A DNA stretch of 22,409 bases from DAOUCV01 sp034432095 (GTDB lineage Bacteria > Chloroflexota > Dehalococcoidia > Dehalococcoidales > UBA2162). Below are positions 7,601 to 14,904 of the stretch, one piece after another. Position 1 is the first letter of the stretch, and every line of letters starts with the position of its first letter. The notes beneath the pieces were generated by a model, which searched no databases, was not told the origin of the DNA, and worked only from the letters and a program-made list of their open reading frames with translations. The DNA is taken from NCBI GenBank assembly GCA_034432095.1, contig DAOUCV010000015.1:1-22409 (forward strand), in the 5' to 3' direction. Both the position numbers and the translations under genes were made by a program.

Positions 7601-9644
7601 GTCTTTGGGCGATGATTTTCTGAGCAATCGGCGGAGGTACCGGCTGATAATGGCTTAACTCCATGGTAAAGCTTCCCCTGCCCTGAGTTATTGATTTGAG
7701 GTCTATAGCGTAACGCAGGATTTCAGCCAACGGCACCTGAGCCTGAATAATGTTGACTCCGTCCCCGGGGTTCATGCCCTGTACCTGGGCTCGTTTGGTA
7801 TTGAGGTCGCTAATAATGTCACCCGTGTAGTCCTCAGGAACGGTCACCGTAATATTCATTATTGGTTCCAGCAGGATAGGTTGCGCCTGAGCCAATCCTT
7901 TCTTCAGGGCTCCGGCACCGGCAATTTTGAAGCATATCTCTGAAGAATCAACGGGGTGAAAGCTACCATCAAAGACCGTTACCTTTATGTCAGTAACGGG
8001 GTAGCGGGCTAAAACCCCTTCCTGAACGGCCTCGTTGACCCCTTTCTCCACTGCCGGGATATAGTTTTTAGGTATGCGCCCACCCACTACCTTATCAACA
8101 AACTCACGGCCACTACCCCGAGGCAAAGGCTCAAGCTCTAAAAAGACGTGCCCGTATTGGCCATGTCCTCCGGTTTGTTTCTTATGTTTGTACTCAGCCT
8201 GGGTTGATGAGGTGATGGTTTCTCTATAGGGGACCTTTGGGGTCTCTAGGTTGACACTTACCCCGAATTTGCGCTGCATCTTCTCGGCGGCAACTTCCAG
8301 TTGGGTCTCGCCAAGCCCGGATAGAATGGTTTCGTTGGTCTCGCTATCTCTATGTACCCGGAGGGTGACTTCCTCTTCAGTTAGCCGGGATAGGGCAGCA
8401 CCCAGCTTGTCCAGGTCAGCTTTCGTCTTGGGATACACCGCTTCACTAAAAATTGGCTTGGGGAAGGAAATAGGAGGCAGCTTTATCGGGTTATCCTGGT
8501 TACATAGCGTGTCCCCGGTGCTAGTGACACTCAATTTGGCTACTCCTCCGATATCTCCAGCCTTAACCTGGGCTACCGGTTCCTGGGTCTTGCCTCTCAG
8601 GCTAAATAGTTGACCGATGCGTTCCGTCTCACCTCGGGTAGCATTCCACACCTGAGAGTTACTGTTGATAACGCCATTGTAGACCCGGAAATAGGTAAGC
8701 TTACCAACATACGGGTCAGCCGTAGTCTTGAATACTAGGGCGGCTAGTGAACCATTCTGACTTGGCTCAATCATCTCCTGCTTGCCAGAATCTCCAAGGA
8801 TGGCTATATTGCGCTCTTTGGGTGATGGCAGGTACCGGCTAACCGCATCCAGCAGTAGGCTAATCCCTATATTTTTGAGGGCTGAGCCAGTCAGCACGGG
8901 TATTACCTTGCCGGCTAATACCCCCTGCCGCAAACCATCGTTGAGTTCCTCCAGGCTGAGTTCTTCTCCCCCCAGGTACTTCTCCAGCAGGCTATCATCA
9001 ACTTCAGCGGCTGCCTCTACCAGCTTTTCACGGAAAGACTCAGCCTGGCCCTGCAGTGATGGTGGTATTTCACCTTGCTTCGCTTCAGGACCGGTATAGC
9101 TTTTCATCGTCAGCAGGTCGACTATCCCCTGGAAATCATTTTGAGCACCTATTGGTAGCTGCAGCGGGACGCATTTAGCGCTGAACTTGGCTTGAAGCTC
9201 TTTTACCGTCCGGTAGAAATCAGCATTCTCACGGTCCATCTTGTTCACAAAGATAAGACGAGGTAGATTAGCCTCCACACTATATGCCCATACCTGCTCA
9301 GTGCCAACTTCAATGCCTGAGGCGGCACATACTACCACAATCGCCCCTTCGCTGACCCGTATTCCTGCCTTGACCTCAGCCACAAAATCAGGATAACCCG
9401 GGGTATCCAGAAGGTTAATCTTTATCCCCTGCCACGGACAGGGGAGAACTGATAGGTTAATGCTGATCCGGCGTTTTACTTCGATAGGGTCATAGTCTGA
9501 GGTAGTAGTGCCATCGTCGACCCTGCCTAATCGGTTAATTACCCCGCAATTAAATAAGATGGCTTCCGATAATGAGGTCTTACCTGCGCCATTGTGAGAC
9601 AGCAAAACAAGGTTGCGGATGTTCTCCAGTCCGTATTGCTCCAT
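7584..9644 (-). CDS. Elongation factor G-like GTPase (EF-G2 type)
   Basis: Translational GTPase with the full EF-G domain order over 686 residues, but belonging to the divergent EF-G-like (EF-G2) group and not to housekeeping FusA. The P-loop reads SHNGAGKTS at 16-24 where FusA has a GHIDAGKT-type motif. Switch II reads DTPGYPDF at 80-87, so the catalytic histidine of EF-G and EF-Tu is replaced by tyrosine (Y84). NKMD is at 134-137. Domain IV (GGHGQYGHVFLELEPL onward) and the domain V end are present. EF-G2 proteins have been reported with weak or no ribosome-stimulated GTPase activity in some bacteria, so the role here is uncertain. The ATG at 9644 has an AGGTGA five bases upstream and a good promoter. 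Confidence 0.88.
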   Translation of the reverse strand: MEQYGLENIRNLVLLSHNGAGKTSLSEAILFNCGVINRLGRVDDGTTTSDYDPIEVKRRISINLSVLPCPWQGIKINLLDTPGYPDFVAEVKAGIRVSEGAIVVVCAASGIEVGTEQVWAYSVEANLPRLIFVNKMDRENADFYRTVKELQAKFSAKCVPLQLPIGAQNDFQGIVDLLTMKSYTGPEAKQGEIPPSLQGQAESFREKLVEAAAEVDDSLLEKYLGGEELSLEELNDGLRQGVLAGKVIPVLTGSALKNIGISLLLDAVSRYLPSPKERNIAILGDSGKQEMIEPSQNGSLAALVFKTTADPYVGKLTYFRVYNGVINSNSQVWNATRGETERIGQLFSLRGKTQEPVAQVKAGDIGGVAKLSVTSTGDTLCNQDNPIKLPPISFPKPIFSEAVYPKTKADLDKLGAALSRLTEEEVTLRVHRDSETNETILSGLGETQLEVAAEKMQRKFGVSVNLETPKVPYRETITSSTQAEYKHKKQTGGHGQYGHVFLELEPLPRGSGREFVDKVVGGRIPKNYIPAVEKGVNEAVQEGVLARYPVTDIKVTVFDGSFHPVDSSEICFKIAGAGALKKGLAQAQPILLEPIMNITVTVPEDYTGDIISDLNTKRAQVQGMNPGDGVNIIQAQVPLAEILRYAIDLKSITQGRGSFTMELSHYQPVPPPIAQKIIAQRQAEKA

Positions 9645-9686
9645 CTATTCACCTACTCTCTCTAATCTACTCTCTACTCTACCATA

Positions 9687-9715
9687 ATTATAGTGATAGT
9701 TTCTGGACACAGCAA
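9687..9715 (-). promoter_or_regulatory. Promoter of the EF-G-like gene
   Basis: Read on the minus strand, TTGCTG (9715-9710) is followed after exactly 17 nt by a perfect TATAAT (9692-9687). Transcription would start near 9680, about 35 nt before the ATG at 9644. Confidence 0.55.
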
Positions 9716-9768
9716 CTAACCAAAGTAACTATAGATTATTTATTAGTGAACCTCACCCCCTTTAAGCA

Positions 9769-9795
9769 CCCAGAAAAATCTTTGATTTTTCTGGG
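9769..9795. repeat. Perfect palindrome, 12-bp stem
   Basis: CCCAGAAAAATC at 9769-9780 and its exact reverse complement at 9784-9795 enclose a TTT loop. It is the first of four hairpins in the spacer between the EF-G-like and SpoIIM-family genes. Confidence 0.85.
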
Positions 9796-9807
9796 AACCC
9801 CCCTAAC

Positions 9808-9834
9808 CCCCCTCTCCTTCCCAAGGAGAGGGGG
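9808..9834. repeat. Perfect palindrome, 12-bp stem
   Basis: CCCCCTCTCCTT at 9808-9819 pairs exactly with 9823-9834 around a CCC loop. It has the same 12-3-12 geometry as the palindromes at 9769 and 9930. Confidence 0.85.
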
Positions 9835-9895
9835 AAGATTTTAAAAGAGGGACGAGGTTCCTCCCTTTGACTCTCCCTTTGTTTCTGGGGAGTTT

Positions 9896-9917
9896 AAGAG
9901 GGGCTAACGCCCCTCTT
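9896..9917. repeat. Palindrome, 9-bp stem
   Basis: AAGAGGGGC at 9896-9904 pairs exactly with GCCCCTCTT at 9909-9917 around a TAAC loop. The flanking TTT and AAA could extend the stem after one mismatch. Confidence 0.8.
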
Positions 9918-9929
9918 CAAACGAATTCT

Positions 9930-9956
9930 CCCCCTTCCCTTATTAAGGGAAGGGGG
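9930..9956. repeat. Perfect palindrome, 12-bp stem
   Basis: CCCCCTTCCCTT at 9930-9941 pairs exactly with 9945-9956 around an ATT loop. It lies about 20 nt downstream of the stop of the SpoIIM-family gene on the minus strand and could stop or protect that transcript. Confidence 0.85.
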
Positions 9957-9975
9957 TCTGGGGGATGGGTTCTAA

Positions 9976-10527
9976 TTAACGTAGCAACAGGGGAGTGACA
10001 TAGGTTTCAATGATAGCTGCGGGCAAGAATAGAATAAGCGCCAATACCAGGTACCTTAGGTTCCGTCTGAGATTGGGCAGAAGTAGATTCCTTTTTTCGT
10101 TTTTGAACAGGGCAAGTATCACCGTCGTGCCGAAGCTGAGAGCAACCGCCTCGCCCATAATAAGGGCCGGGAGTTCAAAGATACCATGAGGGAGCAAACC
10201 GGCTAATAGATAGCCAAGGGACTTCTCCTGAATTACTGAAGTTGACACCAGGCCGATAACCCCGCCGTTAGCAATTAACGCCATGACGGGCACCAGGCAA
10301 CAAACCGGGCTGAGGGCAAAACTTATCAACACCGCTAAAACATTCTTAATGAAGATGAGAACAAAAACCAGCACCTGAGGAAGCGGCGCCAGGAAATCAG
10401 CCAGCTTTTCAAGGGCAACAATATCCTTGGTCGTAATACCCAGGGTATCAACAGGAGTAGCCAGCCCCAATGCTAACCCGGTGCCGAATAAGAAGATTGC
10501 AATGACAAGCCACCATTTATAGCTCAT
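9976..10527 (-). CDS. SpoIIM (stage II sporulation protein M) family membrane protein
   Basis: Integral membrane protein of 183 residues with about five hydrophobic segments (roughly 6-24, 50-72, 76-98, 103-142 and 158-178). The segment LLPHGIFELPALIMGEAVAL at 111-130 is the hallmark of the SpoIIM/DUF95 family. In Bacillus the namesake works in septal peptidoglycan removal during engulfment, but the family is widespread in non-sporulating bacteria and archaea, and no sporulation gene is in the window, so the role is unknown. It is the last gene of the minus-strand operon, 55 nt after the nitroreductase. A GC-rich hairpin lies in that gap and no strong ribosome binding site is visible before its ATG. 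Confidence 0.82.
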   Translation of the reverse strand: MSYKWWLVIAIFLFGTGLALGLATPVDTLGITTKDIVALEKLADFLAPLPQVLVFVLIFIKNVLAVLISFALSPVCCLVPVMALIANGGVIGLVSTSVIQEKSLGYLLAGLLPHGIFELPALIMGEAVALSFGTTVILALFKNEKRNLLLPNLRRNLRYLVLALILFLPAAIIETYVTPLLLR

Positions 10528-10534
10528 TTAGACT

Positions 10535-10567
10535 AACCGCTCGGGGGAAAAGAGCGGGGAAGCGGTT
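10535..10567. repeat. GC-rich inverted repeat in front of the SpoIIM-family gene
   Basis: AACCGCT (10535-10541) and AGCGGTT (10561-10567) form one stem. CCGCTC (10537-10542) and GAGCGG (10552-10557) form a mutually exclusive alternative. It sits 8 nt before the start codon and could affect translation or mark partial termination within the operon. Confidence 0.5.
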
Positions 10568-10582
10568 TTGATAGCCTCCTGT

Positions 10583-11152
10583 TTAAGTGCCGAATTTATC
10601 GTAAAAGACAATCTCAGAGAGCTCTTTTCTTGGTCTAGCTGCCGGCTGCTCGTCGGGATAGCCCAGGGGAGTCATCGAAACAACGCAAAAACCTTCCGGC
10701 ACCCCAAGAATTTCAGCCACTTTTCTAGCGTCAAATAGTCCAAGGTGCACCGTCCCCAATCCCAGTGCCTGAGCCGCCAGCACCAGATTCTGCATTGCCA
10801 GTGCGGTATCAAACATATACCAGTCGCCCTTATCGGTAGCGAATATACTGGCATTAAGGCCTGATTTACCCAGTTCAGCACAGGCAACGATTAGTATGGG
10901 AGCCTGGATAATAGCCGTCCTACCGGGATTATCAACAGCTATATCGCCTCTTTTAGATTTGATAAGGCAATTAGCTATCTCAGCCTTTATCCGGCTGTCA
11001 CGCACCACGACAAACCGCCAGCACTGCGTATTCTTCCAGGACGGTGCCCATCGGGCTGCTTCCAGAACGAGCTCTAAAGTCTTGTCATCTACCGGGGTGC
11101 TCTTATATCGGCGAATGCTTCTCCTGGTTTTGATGGCTTCAAGGACCTCCAT
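10583..11152 (-). CDS. Nitroreductase family protein (FMN-dependent oxidoreductase)
   Basis: Flavoprotein of the nitroreductase fold; members reduce nitro groups, quinones or other electron acceptors with NAD(P)H. The FMN-binding RRSIRRY (10-16), APSWKNTQCWRFVVV (36-50) and ALGLGTVHLGLFD are visible, together with LGYPDEQP near the end. I place the start at the ATG at 11152, because AAGGAG sits 6 nt upstream and the protein then begins with the family-typical MEVLEAIKTRRS (189 residues). The longer reading from a TTG at 11200 would run back into pcm. It lies 32 nt after pcm in a shared operon. The physiological substrate cannot be read from the sequence. Confidence 0.88.
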   Translation of the reverse strand: MEVLEAIKTRRSIRRYKSTPVDDKTLELVLEAARWAPSWKNTQCWRFVVVRDSRIKAEIANCLIKSKRGDIAVDNPGRTAIIQAPILIVACAELGKSGLNASIFATDKGDWYMFDTALAMQNLVLAAQALGLGTVHLGLFDARKVAEILGVPEGFCVVSMTPLGYPDEQPAARPRKELSEIVFYDKFGT

Positions 11153-11184
11153 TTCTCTCTCCTTAGGTAAATAATCTTTCTTAC

Positions 11185-11823
11185 TTACTCTTCTTCCCAA
11201 GCGCCCTTACCAATAAGGGAGACAAAGCGGCAGCCGCCTAAATTCTGGATTGAGTTTTTCTTTCTACGTCGAGTAATCTTATATAACTCCTGCATGTAAC
11301 GCGAGCCCACGGGAATTACCATCCGCCCACCGATAGCTAGCTGGGCCAGAAGGTCAGGTGGCACTTTGGGAGCAGCCGCCGTAGCGATTATGGCATCGTA
11401 GGGTGCCTCCTCAGGCCAGCCAAGGGTCTCCTGGGCCTGGTATACCTTGATGTTAGTGTAGCCCAGGCTATCCAGTACCCGCTTGGCTGCTTCGGCAAGA
11501 GCCGGCAAACGCTCTACGGTAATCACCAGCCGGGCTAACTCGGCGAGAATAGCCGCCTGATAGCCGCTGCCCGTGCCAATTTCCAGCACCTTTTCCCTGC
11601 CAGTAAGTTCCAGCGCCTCAGTCATAATGGCAACGATGAGAGGTTGTGAGATTGTCTGGTCCAGGCCGATAGGGAGAGGTCTGTCTTCATAAGCTAAATT
11701 ACGCTCCTCCGGTGGCACAAAAAGCTCTCGCGGCACGCGTGCCATTGCCGCTAATACCCGCTCATCTTTAATCTCAGTTCTAAGGTGTGCAATTAATCTG
11801 GCTCTGGCTGCTTCAAAGTCCAT
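11185..11823 (-). CDS. pcm: Protein-L-isoaspartate O-methyltransferase
   Basis: Repair enzyme that methylates isoaspartyl residues in aged proteins so that they can return to normal aspartate. The 212 residues carry VPRELFVP (30-37), the active-site segment DQTISQP (55-61) with its serine S60, and the SAM-binding motif EIGTGSGYQAA (81-91), followed by VITVERLP and later RMVIPVG. The start is the ATG at 11823, 10 nt after the small gene upstream, with GGGGG about 7 nt before it. The C-terminus (RRRKKNSIQNLGGCRFVSLIGKGAW) is typical of the bacterial enzymes. Its position in an operon with xerD-type and nitroreductase genes gives no further clue to function. Confidence 0.94.
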   Translation of the reverse strand: MDFEAARARLIAHLRTEIKDERVLAAMARVPRELFVPPEERNLAYEDRPLPIGLDQTISQPLIVAIMTEALELTGREKVLEIGTGSGYQAAILAELARLVITVERLPALAEAAKRVLDSLGYTNIKVYQAQETLGWPEEAPYDAIIATAAAPKVPPDLLAQLAIGGRMVIPVGSRYMQELYKITRRRKKNSIQNLGGCRFVSLIGKGAWEEE

Positions 11824-11833
11824 AATGAGCCCC

Positions 11834-12121
11834 CTACCAGGGTAGGGGAACGAGAGCTAGTACGATGAGAATAATCAGCAGTATTCCCGCTAGAATACCG
11901 ATAGTCCGCAACTCAGTAGCTACGTTTTGATACCGAATGGCCGCCGGTTTTGCCACTGGGGTCAGCACCCTTGTCGAGGAAACAGACACCTTGGGGAGGG
12001 GAACAGGTTGACGAGCTTGAGTCGCTGCCTGTTGCTCTACCGTCGGACGGCTCAGTCCAACTTTTCCTTTTTTTGTCTTGGCTAAATATTTTTCTCTTCT
12101 ACGCCGTGATTTTCTAGGCAT
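11834..12121 (-). CDS. Small basic protein with C-terminal membrane anchor, unknown function
   Basis: I do not recognise this 95-residue protein. The first 20 residues contain 11 Lys or Arg (begins MPRKSRRRREKY). A proline- and alanine-rich linker follows (about 24-62), then one hydrophobic segment at 72-91 (IGILAGILLIILIVLALVPL), leaving almost nothing after the membrane. This layout fits a tail-anchored protein with a cytoplasmic, nucleic-acid- or phospholipid-binding tail. It sits 21 nt after the recombinase gene and 10 nt before pcm, so it is almost certainly co-transcribed and translated. Only a weak purine-rich ribosome binding site (AAGAGAG) is visible upstream. Confidence 0.65.
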   Translation of the reverse strand: MPRKSRRRREKYLAKTKKGKVGLSRPTVEQQAATQARQPVPLPKVSVSSTRVLTPVAKPAAIRYQNVATELRTIGILAGILLIILIVLALVPLPW

Positions 12122-12142
12122 TCCTGAAACTCTCTTTATAGG

Positions 12143-13048
12143 CTATTTAGCTCTGGGGTGGGATTTTTCATAGGTGCGCCGGACATGTTCGCTGGTAAGA
12201 TGGGTGTAAACCTGCGTGGTAGAGATGTTGGCGTGACCCAATAATTCTTGAACCGACCTCAGGTCAGCGCCGCCGCTCAGCATATGAGTAGCAAAACTAT
12301 GCCTCAGGGTATGAGGGGTAACCTCTTTGCCCAGTCCAGCCGATTTAGCGTAATCCTTTAATATTTGCCAGAAGCCTTGCCGGGTCAGCCGCTCACCTCG
12401 ACGATTAAGGAACAAAGCTTTCTCCTCACTGCGGCGTGCTATCTGAGGGCGGGCCTCTTTTATATATTCTTCAACGGCTACAGCGGCTTGTCGATAAATA
12501 GGGACAAGGCGTTCCTTGTGCCCCTTGCCAAAGCAGCGTACATAGCCGTCGTCCATGATGTCATCCAGGTTCAAAGATACCAGTTCGCTTACTCTCATGC
12601 CGCTGGCATAAAGCAATTCCAGCATCGCCTTATCTCTTTTTGCCTCGGGCGTAGATAGTTTGGTTGGTTGCTCTAATAAACGCCGGACCTGACTAATGGA
12701 AATAGGTTTGGGTAATAGCCTGCCCACATTGGGTGAAGCCACATTCTGTGTTGGGTTTTCTTTCAGACGACCTTCCGCCACCATAAACTTGAAGAAAGAC
12801 TTGGCAGCAGCTACTTTCCGGGCTAATGTGGTATTAGCGTAGTTCCTTTCCTTAAGATTGAGCTGATATCTCAGCACCCCCTGCCGATTGAGATTAGCCC
12901 ACGACGGAGTCAGGCCCTGCTTGGCAGATTCCTCTTCAATAAAGCTGGCTAACTGAGAAAGGTCGTTTCGGTAGGCAGCTAAGGTATTGTTAGAAAAGCC
13001 TTTCTCCACAGCGAGATAGGTTAAAAAACGGTTGATATCTTCCTTCAC
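12143..13048 (-). CDS. Tyrosine recombinase, XerC/XerD type
   Basis: Site-specific recombinase that resolves chromosome dimers at dif with FtsK; the family also includes integron- and phage-type integrases. All catalytic residues are in place over 301 residues: R152 (SGMRVSEL), K175 (FGKGHKER), H246 and R249 (PHTLRHSFATHML), H272 (LLGHANISTTQ) and the nucleophile Y281 (VYTHL). The N-terminal SAM-like DNA-binding domain begins INRFLTYLAVEKGFSNNTLAAY. The length and sequence are those of housekeeping XerC/XerD, and no att site or phage genes lie nearby, so I favour dimer resolution. The start is GTG at 13048 with GAGGAG 7 nt upstream. It heads the five-gene minus-strand operon. Confidence 0.9.
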   Translation of the reverse strand: MKEDINRFLTYLAVEKGFSNNTLAAYRNDLSQLASFIEEESAKQGLTPSWANLNRQGVLRYQLNLKERNYANTTLARKVAAAKSFFKFMVAEGRLKENPTQNVASPNVGRLLPKPISISQVRRLLEQPTKLSTPEAKRDKAMLELLYASGMRVSELVSLNLDDIMDDGYVRCFGKGHKERLVPIYRQAAVAVEEYIKEARPQIARRSEEKALFLNRRGERLTRQGFWQILKDYAKSAGLGKEVTPHTLRHSFATHMLSGGADLRSVQELLGHANISTTQVYTHLTSEHVRRTYEKSHPRAK

Positions 13049-13136
13049 GACAACTCCTCGCTCACAACTAATTTACAGGTGACGAGGGAACGCTATCTTT
13101 TTCTCATCTACATTTTAACCTAACTGAAAAGAAAAT

Positions 13137-14660
13137 TCAGCCCGGTGCCAGGGTATCTTCAATCTTTACCCGGCTGAATTTCTCAGCAATCTTGCGGAAA
13201 TGGAACCCGAAGATAGAAAGACTTACCGATAAAGGAAAAGCCCGAGGGTGTTTGAACAGGGTTGAAATGATGAGCCTCCAGTAATAGCTTCTCCCCTTTT
13301 CCATAATACCCAGAAACCACACGGACTTAATAAATCCCACGATATGATAAAACTGCAGCCTGCATGTTATCCGCCTCTTCACTTTTGGAGGTCTGTACTC
13401 TTTGAGGAATGTCCTCACCCGCTCGTAATACTGTTTAGGTGAATAGATAGTATTCAGGATATGCTTATAGCCATTGATGAGTGTTTCATAGTTCATTTTG
13501 GGAACGAAGTTGATGGACAAATCGGTATTATCACCAGAAAAACTCTTCACTAATCGGTTCTCCTTTTTCAAGCGCTGGTATAGCTTGGTGCCATTTGGAG
13601 CGTTCAGTAAGCCAACCATTGCGGTAACGATGCCGTTCTTCTGGATAAAATTTATCTGACTTCTGAAGATGGAGACCGGGTCACTATCAAAACCGACAAT
13701 AAACCCACCCTGTACTTCAAAACCGTGGTTTTGAATCTTCTTGACGGCGGCGGCCAGGTCACGTCCTTTATTGGGCAGCTTGTTACACTCAACCAGGCTT
13801 TCCTCATTTGGGGTTTCAATCCCAACAAATATCCGGTCAAACCCAGCCTTAGTCATCAATTCCATTAGCTCTTCATCGTCGGCAAGATTTATTGATGCTT
13901 CGGTGAAAAAGGTGAAGGGGTATTTCTTCTCTTGTGACCACTCAATTATGGTCGGCAGGATTTCCGCTTTTAGCTTTTTCTTGTTGCCGATAAAATTATC
14001 GTCAACGATAAATACTCCTCCTCGCCAGCCGTGACGATATAGCGCTTCCAGTTCGGCGATTATCTGGTCTTTGCTTTTGGTTCGTGGCTTGTGCCCGTTC
14101 AGCACAATAATATCGCAAAATTCACAGTCGAACGGACAACCACGGGAGTACTGAATACTCATTGATGAATAATTCTTCATATTAATAAGTGACCATAACG
14201 GGACGGGAGTCTTGTCTATATCGGGCTGTTCATGGCAGGTATAAATGGGCTTAGGGAGCCCCTTAGCTAGATCGGCTAAAAAGAGGGGGAGGGTAACTTC
14301 GGCCTCACCAAGGACAAAGTGGTCTACCCCTTCAAACTCGTCGTATCCGGTGGTGAATAGGGGACCCCCGGCAACAGTCCTGGTTCCCAGCTTTCTACAT
14401 CTGGCAATAACCTCTTTCACCGAATTCCTCTGCACCACCATCGCACTGATAAATACGTAATCAGCCCATTTGATGTCTTCATCACTTAAGGCAGTTACAT
14501 TCATATCTACGAGCTTTTTCTCCCATTCAAGGGGAAGCATACTGGCTACGGTTAGTAAGCCTAGAGGAGGGAAAGCCGCCTTCTTAGAAACGAATTTTAA
14601 GGCGTGGCTGAAGCTCCAGAAAGTTGCCGGATACTGTGGATAAACAAGAAGTATTTTCAA
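13137..14660 (-). CDS. B12-binding radical SAM protein, HpnP-like
   Basis: Protein of 507 residues with an N-terminal cobalamin-binding domain (about 1-150; MKILLVYPQYPATFWSF, VAGGPLF, FVLGEAE) and a radical SAM core whose cluster cysteines are C175, C179 and C182 (CPFDCEFC, CX3CX2C). A C-terminal extension beyond about residue 360 is of the kind found in hopanoid C-2 methylase HpnP and its relatives. The segments KKAAFPPLGLLTVA, IQYSRGCPF and GVFIVDDNFIGNKK are characteristic of this group. Family knowledge suggests methylation of an unactivated carbon, perhaps in a lipid. No hopanoid genes are in the window, so the substrate is unknown. The start is TTG at 14660 with AAGGAG 6 nt upstream. 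It is transcribed alone from its own promoter. Confidence 0.85.
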   Translation of the reverse strand: MKILLVYPQYPATFWSFSHALKFVSKKAAFPPLGLLTVASMLPLEWEKKLVDMNVTALSDEDIKWADYVFISAMVVQRNSVKEVIARCRKLGTRTVAGGPLFTTGYDEFEGVDHFVLGEAEVTLPLFLADLAKGLPKPIYTCHEQPDIDKTPVPLWSLINMKNYSSMSIQYSRGCPFDCEFCDIIVLNGHKPRTKSKDQIIAELEALYRHGWRGGVFIVDDNFIGNKKKLKAEILPTIIEWSQEKKYPFTFFTEASINLADDEELMELMTKAGFDRIFVGIETPNEESLVECNKLPNKGRDLAAAVKKIQNHGFEVQGGFIVGFDSDPVSIFRSQINFIQKNGIVTAMVGLLNAPNGTKLYQRLKKENRLVKSFSGDNTDLSINFVPKMNYETLINGYKHILNTIYSPKQYYERVRTFLKEYRPPKVKRRITCRLQFYHIVGFIKSVWFLGIMEKGRSYYWRLIISTLFKHPRAFPLSVSLSIFGFHFRKIAEKFSRVKIEDTLAPG

Positions 14661-14705
14661 ATCAAGCTCCTTACCTTAATATTAAAATATTACAATTTAA
14701 GGAGT

Positions 14706-14734
14706 ATACTACTTTGCCCCAGGCTGTTTGTCAA
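14706..14734 (-). promoter_or_regulatory. Promoter of the radical SAM gene
   Basis: On the minus strand, a perfect TTGACA (14734-14729) is followed after 17 nt by TAGTAT (14711-14706). It stands back to back with the tRNA promoter; the two -35 boxes are only 11 nt apart. Confidence 0.55.
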
Positions 14735-14745
14735 ATGTGGATATC

Positions 14746-14774
14746 TTGACACCTTGTCGGGCAAGGGTTATACT
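14746..14774 (+). promoter_or_regulatory. Promoter of tRNA-fMet
   Basis: A perfect TTGACA (14746-14751), a 17-nt spacer and TATACT (14769-14774) place the transcription start only a few bases before the mature tRNA 5' end at 14785. Confidence 0.8.
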
Positions 14775-14784
14775 CAAAGTGCGG

Positions 14785-14859
14785 CGCGGGGTGGAGCAGT
14801 GGAAGCTCGTTGGGCTCATAACCCAAAGGTCGTTGGTTCGAATCCAACCCCCGCTACCA
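14785..14859 (+). tRNA. Initiator tRNA-Met (CAT)
   Basis: The 75-nt cloverleaf has acceptor CGCGGGG/CCCCGCT, D-stem GAGC/GCTC, anticodon arm TTGGG-CTCATAA-CCCAA and T-arm GTTGG-TTCGAAT-CCAAC, and CCA is encoded (14857-14859). The unpaired 1:72 position and the three consecutive G-C pairs next to the anticodon loop mark it as the initiator. Position 1:72 is C-T(U) here, instead of the common bacterial C-A. Confidence 0.95.
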
Positions 14860-14904
14860 ATTGGGCGATAGTATTACCCTCCGCTGGCTTCTTCCTTACG
14901 GCAC

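Noticed and set aside
8251..9099. Plus-strand open frames of 105-120 codons opposite the EF-G-like gene
   Set aside because: Serine/arginine/leucine-rich shadow frames with no family features and no ribosome binding site.
9769..9956. CRISPR array
   Set aside because: The palindromes differ from one another in sequence and spacing; there is no repeated unit with spacers and no cas gene.
12143..13048. Phage or island integrase
   Set aside because: Length and sequence fit housekeeping XerC/XerD, it heads an operon of cellular genes, and no att site, phage or transfer genes are nearby.
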